DNA of 64,000 bases from UKL13-2 sp043744255 (lineage in GTDB: Bacteria; Pseudomonadota; Gammaproteobacteria; Burkholderiales; Usitatibacteraceae), in the NCBI GenBank assembly GCA_043744255.1, contig JAYTVA010000110.1:62001-126000 (forward strand), given 5' to 3'. The notes under the pieces are model-generated. The model ran no database searches and was not told where the DNA came from. It worked only from the letters and a program-made list of their open reading frames with translations. Position 1 is the first letter of the stretch. The number at the start of each line of letters is the position of its first letter. The position numbers were made by a program, and so were the translations under genes. This document shows, one piece after another, positions 42,735-51,684 of this stretch.

Positions 42735-43427
42735 GTGAATATTCCTTGGATCAAAACCGCTAAAGATTTTCCCAGCGTAGACACCGCCCTCGTTGAACCC
42801 AGCGGCCTGCTGTGCATGGGTGGCACGCTGAGTGCGGAGATGATTGTCGGTGCATACAAACGTGGAATTTTTCCGTGGTTCTCCGAAGGCCAGCCAATCT
42901 TGTGGTGGAGCCCCGATCCGCGCATGGTGTTGTTCCCCGGCGACTTCAAGGTCTCGCACTCACTGACCAAAACGCTACGTAGCGCGAAATTCGAAGTACG
43001 GTTTGATACCGCGTTTCAACGCGTTATTGAGGGCTGCGCCGCGCCGCGCGAGCCCGGACATGGCACGTGGATCACGCCCGACATGCAGGCCGCCTACACG
43101 CGCCTACACGCGCAAGGCATCGCGCATTCGGCCGAGGCGTGGCAAGGCGGCGAGCTGGTCGCGGGGCTGTATGGCATTGGCTTGGGCAAAATGTTTTACG
43201 GCGAATCCATGTTCACGCGTGTGACCGATGGCTCCAAGGTCGCGTTCGTGGCACTGGTGGAAAAACTCAAGGCGGATGGCTTTGTATTGATCGACTGCCA
43301 ACAAGAAACGCGCCACCTTGCGAGCTTCGGCGCACACCCCATTCCCCGCGCCGAATTCACGCAACGCGTGCAAGAGTTGATAACATCAAGCTCTATTTCG
43401 AATTGGACAACGCCGGTCTCGCTATGA
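42735..43427 (+). CDS. aat: Leucyl/phenylalanyl-tRNA-protein transferase Aat
   Basis: 230 residues from a GTG start. Family motifs: GLLCMGGTLSAEMIVGAYKRGIFPWF, WWSPDPRMVLFP, GTWITPDMQAAYTRLH, GELVAGLYGIGLGKMFYGESMF and LIDCQQETRHLASFGA. It adds Leu or Phe from tRNA to N-terminal Arg/Lys of proteins, marking them for ClpAP. The stop overlaps the bpt start by ATGA, an arrangement I recall from many proteobacteria. Confidence 0.95.
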   Translation: MNIPWIKTAKDFPSVDTALVEPSGLLCMGGTLSAEMIVGAYKRGIFPWFSEGQPILWWSPDPRMVLFPGDFKVSHSLTKTLRSAKFEVRFDTAFQRVIEGCAAPREPGHGTWITPDMQAAYTRLHAQGIAHSAEAWQGGELVAGLYGIGLGKMFYGESMFTRVTDGSKVAFVALVEKLKADGFVLIDCQQETRHLASFGAHPIPRAEFTQRVQELITSSSISNWTTPVSL

Positions 43428-44149
43428 GCAAGCTCAACGATCTTCCGTTCGCGAACTTACAGTTCTACGCCACCGCGCCGTATCCGTGTAGCTACTTGCC
43501 CGGTCGGCTCGCGCGTTCACAAGTCGCCACGCCGAGCTATTTGATTGACACCGCCGCCTATGGGCATCTGGTGAAAGCGGGCTTTCGTCGCAGCGGCGCG
43601 TTTACGTATCGTCCCTATTGCGATCATTGCCGCGCCTGTACGCCGCTACGGGTGCTAGTCGACGAATTCGCAGCCACGCGTTCGCAGCGCCGCACTATCG
43701 CGAAAAACACCGACCTCATCGCGCGCGTGATGGAGCTAAAGTTTTCGCACGAGCACTACGCGCTGTATCGCCGCTATCAAGCAAGCCGTCATGCGGGCGG
43801 TGGCATGGATCAGGACAGCCGCGAACAGTATTCGCATTTCTTGTTGCAAAGTAATGTGCACACGCGCTTGATCGAGTTTCGCGAACACGGCATCTTGCGC
43901 ATGGTCAGCGTGATGGATCAACTCGAAGACGGGCTATCGTCGGTCTACACGTTCTTCGATACGCAGCGTTCTGAACTCGGGCTGGGCACTTACAGCATCC
44001 TCTGGCAAATCGCTGAGGCCGCGCGGCGGAAGTTGCCATATGTGTATCTGGGCTACTGGATTTCAGAGAGCCGCAAGATGAGCTACAAGGCGAATTTTCA
44101 GCCTGCCGAGGGTTTGGTGGCGGGCGAGTGGATTCGCGTCAAAGGTTAA
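43424..44149 (+). CDS. bpt: Aspartate/glutamate leucyltransferase Bpt
   Basis: 241 residues from the ATG at 43424; the much longer open frame upstream is only read-through of another frame of aat. N-terminal YATAPYPCSYLPGRLARSQ, the cysteine motif YRPYCDHCRACTPLRV, and C-terminal YLGYWISESRKMSYKANFQP are characteristic of the ATE/Bpt family. It adds Leu to N-terminal Asp/Glu, complementing Aat in the N-end rule. It is translationally coupled to aat. Confidence 0.94.
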   Translation: MSKLNDLPFANLQFYATAPYPCSYLPGRLARSQVATPSYLIDTAAYGHLVKAGFRRSGAFTYRPYCDHCRACTPLRVLVDEFAATRSQRRTIAKNTDLIARVMELKFSHEHYALYRRYQASRHAGGGMDQDSREQYSHFLLQSNVHTRLIEFREHGILRMVSVMDQLEDGLSSVYTFFDTQRSELGLGTYSILWQIAEAARRKLPYVYLGYWISESRKMSYKANFQPAEGLVAGEWIRVKG

Positions 44150-44199
44150 CCCGCAGCGAACAACGTAAAATTTGTCACCCACAACCATTAGCAAAAATC

Positions 44200-44619
44200 A
44201 TGACCATCCAACCCTTCCACCTCGCCTTCCCCACCCACGACCTGACCGCCGCGCGCGCCTTCTATCTCGGCTTATTGGGTTGTAACGAAGGCCGCTCCAG
44301 CCCGCATTGGGTGGACTTTGATTTTTACGGGCATCAGATCGTCGCGCACCTTTCGCCCGACGAATGCTCAATGGCGAAGACTAGCGAAGTCGATGGCGAC
44401 AACGTGCCGGTGCGGCATTTTGGTGTGGTGTTGACGATGCCGGTTTGGCAGGCGCTCGCCGAAAAGTTGGTCGCGGCGAAAACGCCATTTGTGATCGAGC
44501 CGCACGTTCGCTTCAAGGGCGAGCCGGGTGAACAGGCGACGATGTTTTTCTTGGACCCGTCTGGCAACGCGCTTGAATTCAAGGCGTTCCACGATATTGG
44601 TAATTTGTTCGCCAAGTAG
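44200..44619 (+). CDS. VOC family protein (glyoxalase/dioxygenase fold)
   Basis: 139 residues from the ATG at 44200. Two beta-alpha-beta-beta-beta units: IQPFHLAFPTHDLTAARAFYL with a first His, and MFFLDPSGNALEFKAF with a conserved Glu. These are metal ligands in many members. It resembles small proteins annotated as glyoxalase/bleomycin-resistance-like; activity is unknown. It follows bpt in the same direction after 50 bases and converges on the diguanylate cyclase gene. Confidence 0.85.
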   Translation: MTIQPFHLAFPTHDLTAARAFYLGLLGCNEGRSSPHWVDFDFYGHQIVAHLSPDECSMAKTSEVDGDNVPVRHFGVVLTMPVWQALAEKLVAAKTPFVIEPHVRFKGEPGEQATMFFLDPSGNALEFKAFHDIGNLFAK

Positions 44620-44624
44620 CGCGA

Positions 44625-47594
44625 TTAGCCGCCATCCAATGCGGCGGTGTCTACATGGCGCTGCGCCACCGTAGCGTCACGCACGCCGCTGGTGAGCGAA
44701 TGTACGGAGGCACGCACTTGATTGCGTCCCGCACCTTTGGCCTGGTAGAGCGCGTCGTCGGCGAGCTTTAGGGCGACTTCAGCAGCATCAGTCGCCACGG
44801 GCAGCATCGTCACCACGCCGATACTCACCGTCACGACCTTTGCCACCAGCGATTTCGGATGTTCTAGCTGCAGCATGGCGACGGCTTCTCGCAGACGCTC
44901 GGCCAGATTCATGGCTCCCTCGGTGCGTGTGTTTGGCAAGATAACGCCAAATTCTTCGCCACCGTAACGGGCACAGGTATCGATGTCGTCGCGCACGACT
45001 TCGTCCAAACAATGGGCCACCAGCTTCAGGCAATTGTCGCCGTGTACGTGGCCACGCAAGTCGTTAATGAGTTTGAAAAAGTCGATATCGATCATCAAAA
45101 TCGCAATGGGCGTTCGTTCGCGAATCGCGCGTTTCCATTCGCGAGTCAGCGCTTCATCAAATGCACGGCGATTGGCGATGCCGGTCAAGGCATCCACCCG
45201 CAACATGGTTTTGAGTCGCTCGTTGGCGAGCACCAGGGCTTTGTTGGCGTTGGTGGTCTCTTGCGCTTGCGCGCGCAGGGATTCACTTAGCTCCTGATTG
45301 GCGCGTAACAAATATTGATTGCGCACGCGCTTTGAGACCATGCGACTCGCGCGGATGATGCCACCGGCCAGCCCATCTACCGCTTCGGCAAACGCGCCCT
45401 CACCTTTTACGGTGATCTCGGCGAGCAAGCGGGCGCGCCCGTAGCCGCTCAGTGGCGACCAAGCCTGAACCTCGACAAAGTAGTTGCCCACGGGCAGCGA
45501 GGTGAACGATAGCGACGCTTCACGACTCAATGCGGACCACTTGTCATCAAAGCCGATCAACTTATGACGGAACAAAGTATTGTCGTCATCAATCTGGCTT
45601 GAGGCGAAAAAGCGCACCGTGCCATGCCATTTGCCAGCGGGTAGCGTGTGCCGTTGTCCGCGCAAGGTGGGGCTGGCATTGAACCACTCGACGTCGAGCA
45701 ACAACACGTCAGGTTGCGAGCGGTATTGCTCGAGCTCGGTGTGATCGACGACGGTGACACCCGAATTGAGTCCGCACCAATAGCGATTGTCGGCGTCGAG
45801 CGCCAGCGCGCGGCTGCTGGTGAATTCCCAGCGATGGCCGCCGATGCCGCCGCAACGAATTTCGCGGCGAACCTTCATGTCGGTGAAGTCATATTCGACC
45901 AAGCCTTGGCCGCCACCGATAACGAGCGTGTTGGCATTCGGCAGCAGCGCAGTCCAGCCGACCACCAGTTCCGGCGATTCAAACATCAGTTGCGCCGGGG
46001 CGTGGTCGTCGAGACGAATGACGCGATTATCCTGGAGGATCGCGCGTACCCCGTCCTCACCCAAAGCCACCGAATAGGTATTCCCACCCGCCTGCAACCC
46101 TTCGCCTGTCACGCGCGACAAGCCACGTGGGTCTTCGTACACCCACAAACCGTTACCGAGTGTGCCGACCCAAAGCCGGTTGCCATCGGCCACCAAGGTG
46201 TAGACATAGCCTAGCGACGCGCCATCAATACCCTTTAACTCGTCCACGTGACCGTGACGAATACAGGCGAGCCCGCGCAGGGTGCCAACCCACAGGCCAT
46301 TGGCGAAGTGCGCCAGCACCCGTCCAGGCGCGTCGAGCACCGCGTGGCCTTGGCCAATCCGCTCTGGCTTGGCATCCGCGCCGGCATCACCCGGCCAGCG
46401 CAATAGGCCATCGAAATGCGTTGCCGCCCAAATCGCACCATCATCATCTTCAAGGACATCCCATGCGCGACTGCTGTCGAGCGTGTGTTCAACGCGGAAC
46501 CGGCCCTCGTGCGTGCGCATGCGCAAAATCGCGTTCTCTGCGCCCACCAACATCGAATCCCGCTTCCCGGGGATCACTGAGTACACCTGCCCGATGTTAC
46601 CGAGTTCGGGTTGCATCACACAATCGCGCAATGCGCTGATGCGAAAGCACCCTAGCGAATCGGTCGAACACCAAATGTTGCCGAAGCTGTCTGCGGCGAT
46701 GTGATTGATACTGGTGCCGAGTTCAACCTCGCCACGCCGCTGCCAAGCGCCGCTCTCCACGCGAAATTGGCGTAGGGTGTTGGCGTGCGCGAGCCACAAT
46801 TCATCGCGATAGAGCAACAGCTTGCTGACGGGGACGTTGATCAGGAGCGCACGAGGCCGTCCCAGCATGACGTCTTCTTTGGAAATGCCGATCAGTCCGT
46901 TGTCGCCAGCAATGAACACGACGCCATGCGCATCGATCTCGACTTGCTTGACCGCACCGACCGCAGCGTAGAGTATCGGTGACAGCGTGGCCCATTTGCC
47001 GTCGTCGAAAATGGAAATGCCCGCGTGCGCGCTAGCGACCACTAGCGCACCAGTAGCATTGACGGCGAGATCAAAAATGACATCCCGACCGAGTTGCCCA
47101 TGCTCAACCCGGCGAAAGCTTTGATTCAAATTTCGGTATACCAGACCGGTGGGTGTGCCGACATAAACAGTGCCATCGATGGTTGACGCGAAGTGTTCGG
47201 CTGGGCCAAATGCCCAAGCGACACCATCCGGGAAACCAGTGATACGACCATCGTGCTCAATACGATCAACCGCACCGTCCGAGCCGACCCAGATCACACC
47301 GTCCGCACTTGCATAGAGTCCGCGCAGGCCGTGCGAGGTCAATCCCTCAGGGACACCAAAGCAAATAACGCGGATGCCGTCATAGCAGGCCAAGCCACAA
47401 GGGCCGCTCATCCAAATCCGTCCGTCGTGCCCCTCAACAACGGAGTGCACCTGACCACTCTTCAGCCCTTGCTGGCGATTGATATTGGTGGTCAGTAGCT
47501 TGTTGACTTGCGGCCAATAGCGGTCGTGCGCAGCTGTTTTGTACAACTCAGATGCGACGAACGCGGGCGCATCGATGATTGACGATAATGCCAT
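44625..47594 (-). CDS. Diguanylate cyclase with beta-propeller sensor and Y_Y_Y domain, no membrane segment
   Basis: 989 residues from the ATG at 47594. Residues 1-660 hold repeated two-component-regulator propeller blades (for example GHDGRIWMSGPCGLACYD, ASADGVIWVGSDGAVDRIEHDG). A Y_Y_Y-like beta domain follows (FRHKLIGFDDKWSALSREASL, about 670-740), then a coiled linker, then a GGDEF domain with RYGGEEFGVILPN near residue 878. The active-site GGEEF is intact; the usual upstream inhibitory RxxD is not clean (RDDID). Proteins of this type normally have a signal peptide and a membrane helix before GGDEF; I see neither, so this one appears wholly cytoplasmic. It makes cyclic di-GMP. Confidence 0.85.
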   Translation of the reverse strand: MALSSIIDAPAFVASELYKTAAHDRYWPQVNKLLTTNINRQQGLKSGQVHSVVEGHDGRIWMSGPCGLACYDGIRVICFGVPEGLTSHGLRGLYASADGVIWVGSDGAVDRIEHDGRITGFPDGVAWAFGPAEHFASTIDGTVYVGTPTGLVYRNLNQSFRRVEHGQLGRDVIFDLAVNATGALVVASAHAGISIFDDGKWATLSPILYAAVGAVKQVEIDAHGVVFIAGDNGLIGISKEDVMLGRPRALLINVPVSKLLLYRDELWLAHANTLRQFRVESGAWQRRGEVELGTSINHIAADSFGNIWCSTDSLGCFRISALRDCVMQPELGNIGQVYSVIPGKRDSMLVGAENAILRMRTHEGRFRVEHTLDSSRAWDVLEDDDGAIWAATHFDGLLRWPGDAGADAKPERIGQGHAVLDAPGRVLAHFANGLWVGTLRGLACIRHGHVDELKGIDGASLGYVYTLVADGNRLWVGTLGNGLWVYEDPRGLSRVTGEGLQAGGNTYSVALGEDGVRAILQDNRVIRLDDHAPAQLMFESPELVVGWTALLPNANTLVIGGGQGLVEYDFTDMKVRREIRCGGIGGHRWEFTSSRALALDADNRYWCGLNSGVTVVDHTELEQYRSQPDVLLLDVEWFNASPTLRGQRHTLPAGKWHGTVRFFASSQIDDDNTLFRHKLIGFDDKWSALSREASLSFTSLPVGNYFVEVQAWSPLSGYGRARLLAEITVKGEGAFAEAVDGLAGGIIRASRMVSKRVRNQYLLRANQELSESLRAQAQETTNANKALVLANERLKTMLRVDALTGIANRRAFDEALTREWKRAIRERTPIAILMIDIDFFKLINDLRGHVHGDNCLKLVAHCLDEVVRDDIDTCARYGGEEFGVILPNTRTEGAMNLAERLREAVAMLQLEHPKSLVAKVVTVSIGVVTMLPVATDAAEVALKLADDALYQAKGAGRNQVRASVHSLTSGVRDATVAQRHVDTAALDGG

Positions 47595-47603
47595 GAGGAA
47601 ACC

Positions 47604-47631
47604 GGGGGGGGGTGGGGGGCAATGGTGGGGG
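47604..47631 (+). other. Poly-G tract / G-quadruplex motif at the diguanylate cyclase 5' end
   Basis: A run of nine G, a T, six G, then CAATGGT and five G, just upstream of the cyclase start on its template strand. Long mononucleotide runs can slip in replication, and the set could fold as a G-quadruplex. Confidence 0.6.
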
Positions 47632-47795
47632 CTGCTGAAGCTTAGCAGCGCTTGAGCAGCACCTGGCCGTGCCATTGTAAACGATTGACAACCGGCGGCG
47701 GGACTTGATGGCGCTTGTCGGCGCTGTCGGCGCTCGATGCGATGTTCAATCAGCCTCGCCGCAATGCACTCGCTGAGGGCCGCGTGCGGCTTTCA

Positions 47796-48875
47796 CTACT
47801 TGCAGAGCCCCAGAATCCGGTCTTCTTGCGAGCACGCTTTGGATGAGCGCACTCTGGGCGCGGTAGAGGTCGCGGTGGGCACCCGGTCGCGCCCGGCAAG
47901 GCAGCTATTGATCGCCTTGCTGGTTACCCCGTAGTATGCCCAGCCATCGTTCAGTTTTGGCAGCGCCAGATTGACCTCGCGCCACTTGGGGTGACCTTCA
48001 GCCTGTAGCTTGCCGAAGTTTTGACACAGCGACTGGCCAAATCGCGCCATGTGGCTGGCGGTGCCCGCCAAATTGAAGTCATAGGTCACGAGAAATGCCC
48101 CGACGGAAATGGTGGTGAAATCTTCCGTCAAAAAGCTCGGGTAGCTGGCAGCACGCATGACAGCGGGCGCATAGACCTTCAGCGCTTCCTTGCTTGAGGC
48201 ATGGGCGGGATCGAACTTCAGCAGCTTGATGTATCGCTGCGCTTCTGGCGTCATGTTGGTGATGAGCGGCGCGGGCTGGCCGGCAGCGACCACCACGACA
48301 TCTAGGGATTTATCGTTGACCAGCTTGACCAGCGCTTCTTCATTCGACAAAAAGCTCGCATTCGCGTCTGGCATTTGCTGCTTGAACATCATGCGATAGA
48401 GCGTATTGGTGATGAGGGCGGCACCACTGCCGACTAGGCCACCGTTGATTTTCGCGTCTTTGATGTCGTGCAAATAATTGAATGGCGAATCCGCGCGGAC
48501 GATGTAATGAATCTCGGTGTTGTACAGGGGCAAGATCACCCGCAGTGGCCGAATGATGCTGGCCGCCTCACCGCCAACGCCGCCACGATCCACAAACGCC
48601 TGATACACGTCCGCTTGGACGACCGCGAATTTCACGCCCGGCTCATAGCGCAACAGCTTCACGTTGGCGGCCGACCCTGCGGTAGGAACCACTTCCAATT
48701 GGATGTCCGCTTGTGGTGCAACCATCTTGGCGAGGTCGGCACCAATGGCGAAGTAAGTGCCTTTTTCAGAGGCGGTGACTACTTTGTATTGGATGGCAGC
48801 GGCGACCCCGCTTAACGTCAGCAAGAGCATGGCTAGGACGGTATTGGCGACATGCGGCAAACGGCTTTTTTTCAT
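47796..48875 (-). CDS. TAXI family TRAP transporter solute-binding subunit
   Basis: 359 residues from the ATG at 48875, with GGAGGT 6 bases upstream. Signal peptide (TVLAMLLLTLSGVAAA). The mature N-terminus KVVTASEKGTYFAIGADLAKM and VVPTAGSAANVKLLRY match the TAXI (Imp) binding-protein family. No TRAP membrane subunit gene is beside it, so it may serve a distant transporter or act as a sensor. The C-terminus is extended and ends ACSQEDRILGLCK, a motif also found at the end of the neighbouring zinc-ribbon protein. Confidence 0.85.
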   Translation of the reverse strand: MKKSRLPHVANTVLAMLLLTLSGVAAAIQYKVVTASEKGTYFAIGADLAKMVAPQADIQLEVVPTAGSAANVKLLRYEPGVKFAVVQADVYQAFVDRGGVGGEAASIIRPLRVILPLYNTEIHYIVRADSPFNYLHDIKDAKINGGLVGSGAALITNTLYRMMFKQQMPDANASFLSNEEALVKLVNDKSLDVVVVAAGQPAPLITNMTPEAQRYIKLLKFDPAHASSKEALKVYAPAVMRAASYPSFLTEDFTTISVGAFLVTYDFNLAGTASHMARFGQSLCQNFGKLQAEGHPKWREVNLALPKLNDGWAYYGVTSKAINSCLAGRDRVPTATSTAPRVRSSKACSQEDRILGLCK

Positions 48876-48918
48876 TTGAGACCTCCAGGGCGTAAGTGCA
48901 AATCGAGCGGGTGAAAAA

Positions 48919-49803
48919 CTATTTTTTGCATAGGCCAAGCGCGGCCACGGCGTCGGTGCACGCGGATGTTGCCGGTTTCGCGGCACCCTCAAGCGGTGCA
49001 ACCCGCGCTGCCCGGCTTCTGCTCAGTGATCGATCAATTTTTTGTACGTTGGCGTCCACGTTCGCCGTCGCGCTTGGCCGCGCACCTTCCACTTTCGCGC
49101 CAGCGGGAGCAGCGGCCGAGGTGGGAACAGCAACAGGGCGCTCAGCAGACTGCGTGCCGACAACAGTCGGAATTGGCGGAGGGACAACGACCGCAGGCTT
49201 ATCAGCGCCAGTCGACGCCGAGGACGCGGGGCTCGCGGGCAAGCTGGCCGATTGCGCGGATGGTTGGCCACTTGCTGATGTCGTCGCCAACGTTGCGGGG
49301 CGCAGCAGATACCAAGCGGCACCGGCGCCCAGCGCCGTTATTGCCACAAACGCTGCCATCGCTGGCGTGCGGTCGGTTCTTAACTGGGGGGGCACGGGGC
49401 GCGACACGTCAGCGGTCTTGGCCGGTGCCCAGTCAGCGGGCTTCGCGTTGGATGCCGCGCGTGCCAACTCACCGCGCATCACCAATGGGGTGGCGGACGC
49501 GACGGCCGACGTGGCAGCAATGAAATCAGGAATGGTTTTTTCGCCGCTTGCATCTGGCAGCTTATCGGCCTTCGCTGCTACAAAGGTGGTCGTCGGCGCA
49601 ACTGACACTGGAGCGTCATCCGTAATCGTGACGCTGCGCGGTACAAGCGCCGTTTGGCATTTGTAGCAACTCACTGCCGAAATGTTGTTTACGGCATTGC
49701 ACGATGGGCACGGCGCAAGATGAAACGGCGCGTTGCACTTCTCACACGAAGTTGCGGTCAGAGGACTAAGGTGGTGACAAAATGCACACTGCGTTGCAGA
49801 CAT
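48919..49803 (-). CDS. Zinc-ribbon membrane protein, partner of the TAXI gene
   Basis: 294 residues from the ATG at 49803 (GGAGAG upstream). N-terminal zinc-ribbon pairs: CAFCHHLSPLTATSCEKC and CPSCNAVNNISAVSCYKC. A single membrane segment (AAFVAITALGAGAAWYLL, near residue 160) follows, then a Pro/Ala/Ser-rich stretch and a Cys-containing end ACTDAVAALGLCKK. The likely topology is zinc ribbons in the cytoplasm and the rest in the periplasm. It precedes the TAXI gene by 43 bases, so both are probably co-transcribed. Function unknown. Confidence 0.75.
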   Translation of the reverse strand: MSATQCAFCHHLSPLTATSCEKCNAPFHLAPCPSCNAVNNISAVSCYKCQTALVPRSVTITDDAPVSVAPTTTFVAAKADKLPDASGEKTIPDFIAATSAVASATPLVMRGELARAASNAKPADWAPAKTADVSRPVPPQLRTDRTPAMAAFVAITALGAGAAWYLLRPATLATTSASGQPSAQSASLPASPASSASTGADKPAVVVPPPIPTVVGTQSAERPVAVPTSAAAPAGAKVEGARPSATANVDANVQKIDRSLSRSRAARVAPLEGAAKPATSACTDAVAALGLCKK

Positions 49804-49988
49804 CGATTCTCTCCAGGCTTGCGTCACCGCTGTTCAACCACGCGCCTACAGAAGTCTTTGATGGGCAAGGCTTTTCACGCAAAAATGCCTGAAATTCCCG
49901 GTAGCTGTTGCCTATTATTTTTGAGAGATAACTGTAACATAGGTGCAAACCTTAAATCGATCCCCTATTTGCGCGACGCTGGCATGTA

Positions 49989-51659
49989 TCAATCTGCTTC
50001 CGATGAAAGCTTGCTGCCGCCCCGGCGCAGGCGCACCAACCGCCGCTGATTGCCGCTCCAAATTTGCCGGAACGTGGTAAATTTTTCGCGCCACGTGAGG
50101 CCGTCGGACGACAACGCCTCCATGAATGCGGCGATGCGACGCGAGAGAATCACGGTGTAGAGCGACAGGAGCGTGGTCGGGATGAACACGACGATAAAAA
50201 TCAAAACCTTGGTGAGCGTAGGCAGTTCAGAATGGCTGTACAAATTCATCCCCAGAAAACCGGTGACGATGGTGCCCACCATGCCGCACGCAGAAACAAC
50301 CGTCAGGCGCATCGCGTTGTCGGTCTGGCGACGCGCGGTATCGGTATCCAGATATTCGTTGATGTCGCGCGCCTCTTCACGGACTTCGTTGTAGAGGCTG
50401 TCTGAGCCGAGTTGGTGGCTCCAGCGTCTGAAAAAATCGCCGGCCTGCACTTGATTGGAAATTTCGTGAAACCAGTAGCGATTATTGAAGCGCAGGAACA
50501 CTTCCAATGTTTGTCGGACATGGCGTTTGAACGTCTTGACCGAGTCAAAATCACGCACGTTGAGCCGCTCCACCGCGCGCGAAAACCGGTTCGACATCGA
50601 GAGCAGCGCGGCTTTGTGGAAGTGCGCGATTAAGCCAATCTGGAAAAACTGGTGGCGAAATTGTTGTTGCACGGTAGCACTTTCGCCGCCGGTTTTGGTG
50701 ATGGCGGCGAACGAGACCCCGCAAAAAAAGTAGCGCGTATCCATACCGCTGGTGACGTCGTCGGCATCCCAGTAGCGGTCGTAGCAATAGTCACGCTCAA
50801 AATTATCGAGAAAGTCTTTCGCGTACGGCAACGTTTGCGAGTCACCCCATTTTGCTGCAAACCCCAGTCGCACCATGTCGCCGCGCGACAGCTGGCGCGG
50901 GTCGTCAAACGCCAAATAAGTCATGATCGGGATGCGTTTGTTTTCCAGCTGGTAATACTTGATCGTGCCGCCCTCGCGATATGCCGGCACCAAGGGCGCG
51001 AGTAAAAATTCCCAGTGGGTCGCGAGTGGCGTCTGCCGTTGCTCGCGAACCAGGTTGAGGTATTTGCCTTGGTCGTCGTAATCAGAGCTGGCGAGCTTGC
51101 TGTCGCCCTCGCCCAAAAACTCCACCTTGAACGGACAATGCGCCCCCTGATTGCCTTGATTTCCGGGTGCCCACGCTGGCGGGTAGGGGCGGCCAAGGCG
51201 ATCCATCAGTTCCACCGCATCCTCGAGCGCGATGTCCTGCGCCGATACTTCAAAGGCGACCAAGGCAACATCGATGTCGTAGAAAAAATATAAGCGCGCG
51301 CGCTCTACTTTGAGCGGAATCGGCGCGTCACCTTGCTTGAGCCAAACATCCACACGCTTGATGTCGTCGCGCTTGAAAATATAGAGCGATGACTGACCGC
51401 CGCGTCCCTCATCGCCCACGCCGTACAAAAACCGCTGTACATACGGCAGGAAATACACGAACTCGGTGTAGCCAACCTGGCAGGACTCATCCTCGATCAA
51501 CAGCGGATCAGCAACGTAAGTCCACGGGCCAGGATTGCGTTTGAGCTTGTCCCAGTAGAGCAGCACTTCGCCGCCATGATCGCGGCGCAGCGAGCGCAGT
51601 TGCACCGGCCACAGCAGGGTGTGGTTGAATTGTCGGACTATTTTGTTGTTGTCCTGCAT
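49989..51659 (-). CDS. CorA-like protein with long soluble N-terminal region
   Basis: 556 residues from the ATG at 51659 with GGAG 7 bases upstream. The C-terminal part has two membrane segments around GTIVTGFLGMNLY, which holds the GMN motif of CorA Mg2+ channels (near residue 470), then VLIFIVVFIPTTLLSLYTVIL. The first 430 residues are soluble and larger than the E. coli CorA cytoplasmic domain (whole protein 316 residues) and do not resemble it closely. It is probably a divalent-cation transporter or a CorA relative with another role. It is transcribed toward the zinc-ribbon gene. Confidence 0.75.
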   Translation of the reverse strand: MQDNNKIVRQFNHTLLWPVQLRSLRRDHGGEVLLYWDKLKRNPGPWTYVADPLLIEDESCQVGYTEFVYFLPYVQRFLYGVGDEGRGGQSSLYIFKRDDIKRVDVWLKQGDAPIPLKVERARLYFFYDIDVALVAFEVSAQDIALEDAVELMDRLGRPYPPAWAPGNQGNQGAHCPFKVEFLGEGDSKLASSDYDDQGKYLNLVREQRQTPLATHWEFLLAPLVPAYREGGTIKYYQLENKRIPIMTYLAFDDPRQLSRGDMVRLGFAAKWGDSQTLPYAKDFLDNFERDYCYDRYWDADDVTSGMDTRYFFCGVSFAAITKTGGESATVQQQFRHQFFQIGLIAHFHKAALLSMSNRFSRAVERLNVRDFDSVKTFKRHVRQTLEVFLRFNNRYWFHEISNQVQAGDFFRRWSHQLGSDSLYNEVREEARDINEYLDTDTARRQTDNAMRLTVVSACGMVGTIVTGFLGMNLYSHSELPTLTKVLIFIVVFIPTTLLSLYTVILSRRIAAFMEALSSDGLTWREKFTTFRQIWSGNQRRLVRLRRGGSKLSSEAD

Positions 51660-51684
51660 ACGAGGCTCCCTCTCGGCACCGGGA

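Noticed and set aside
43067..43423. Extended N-terminus of Bpt
   Set aside because: The extension is another frame of aat. The ATG at 43424, overlapping the aat stop, gives the normal Bpt length.
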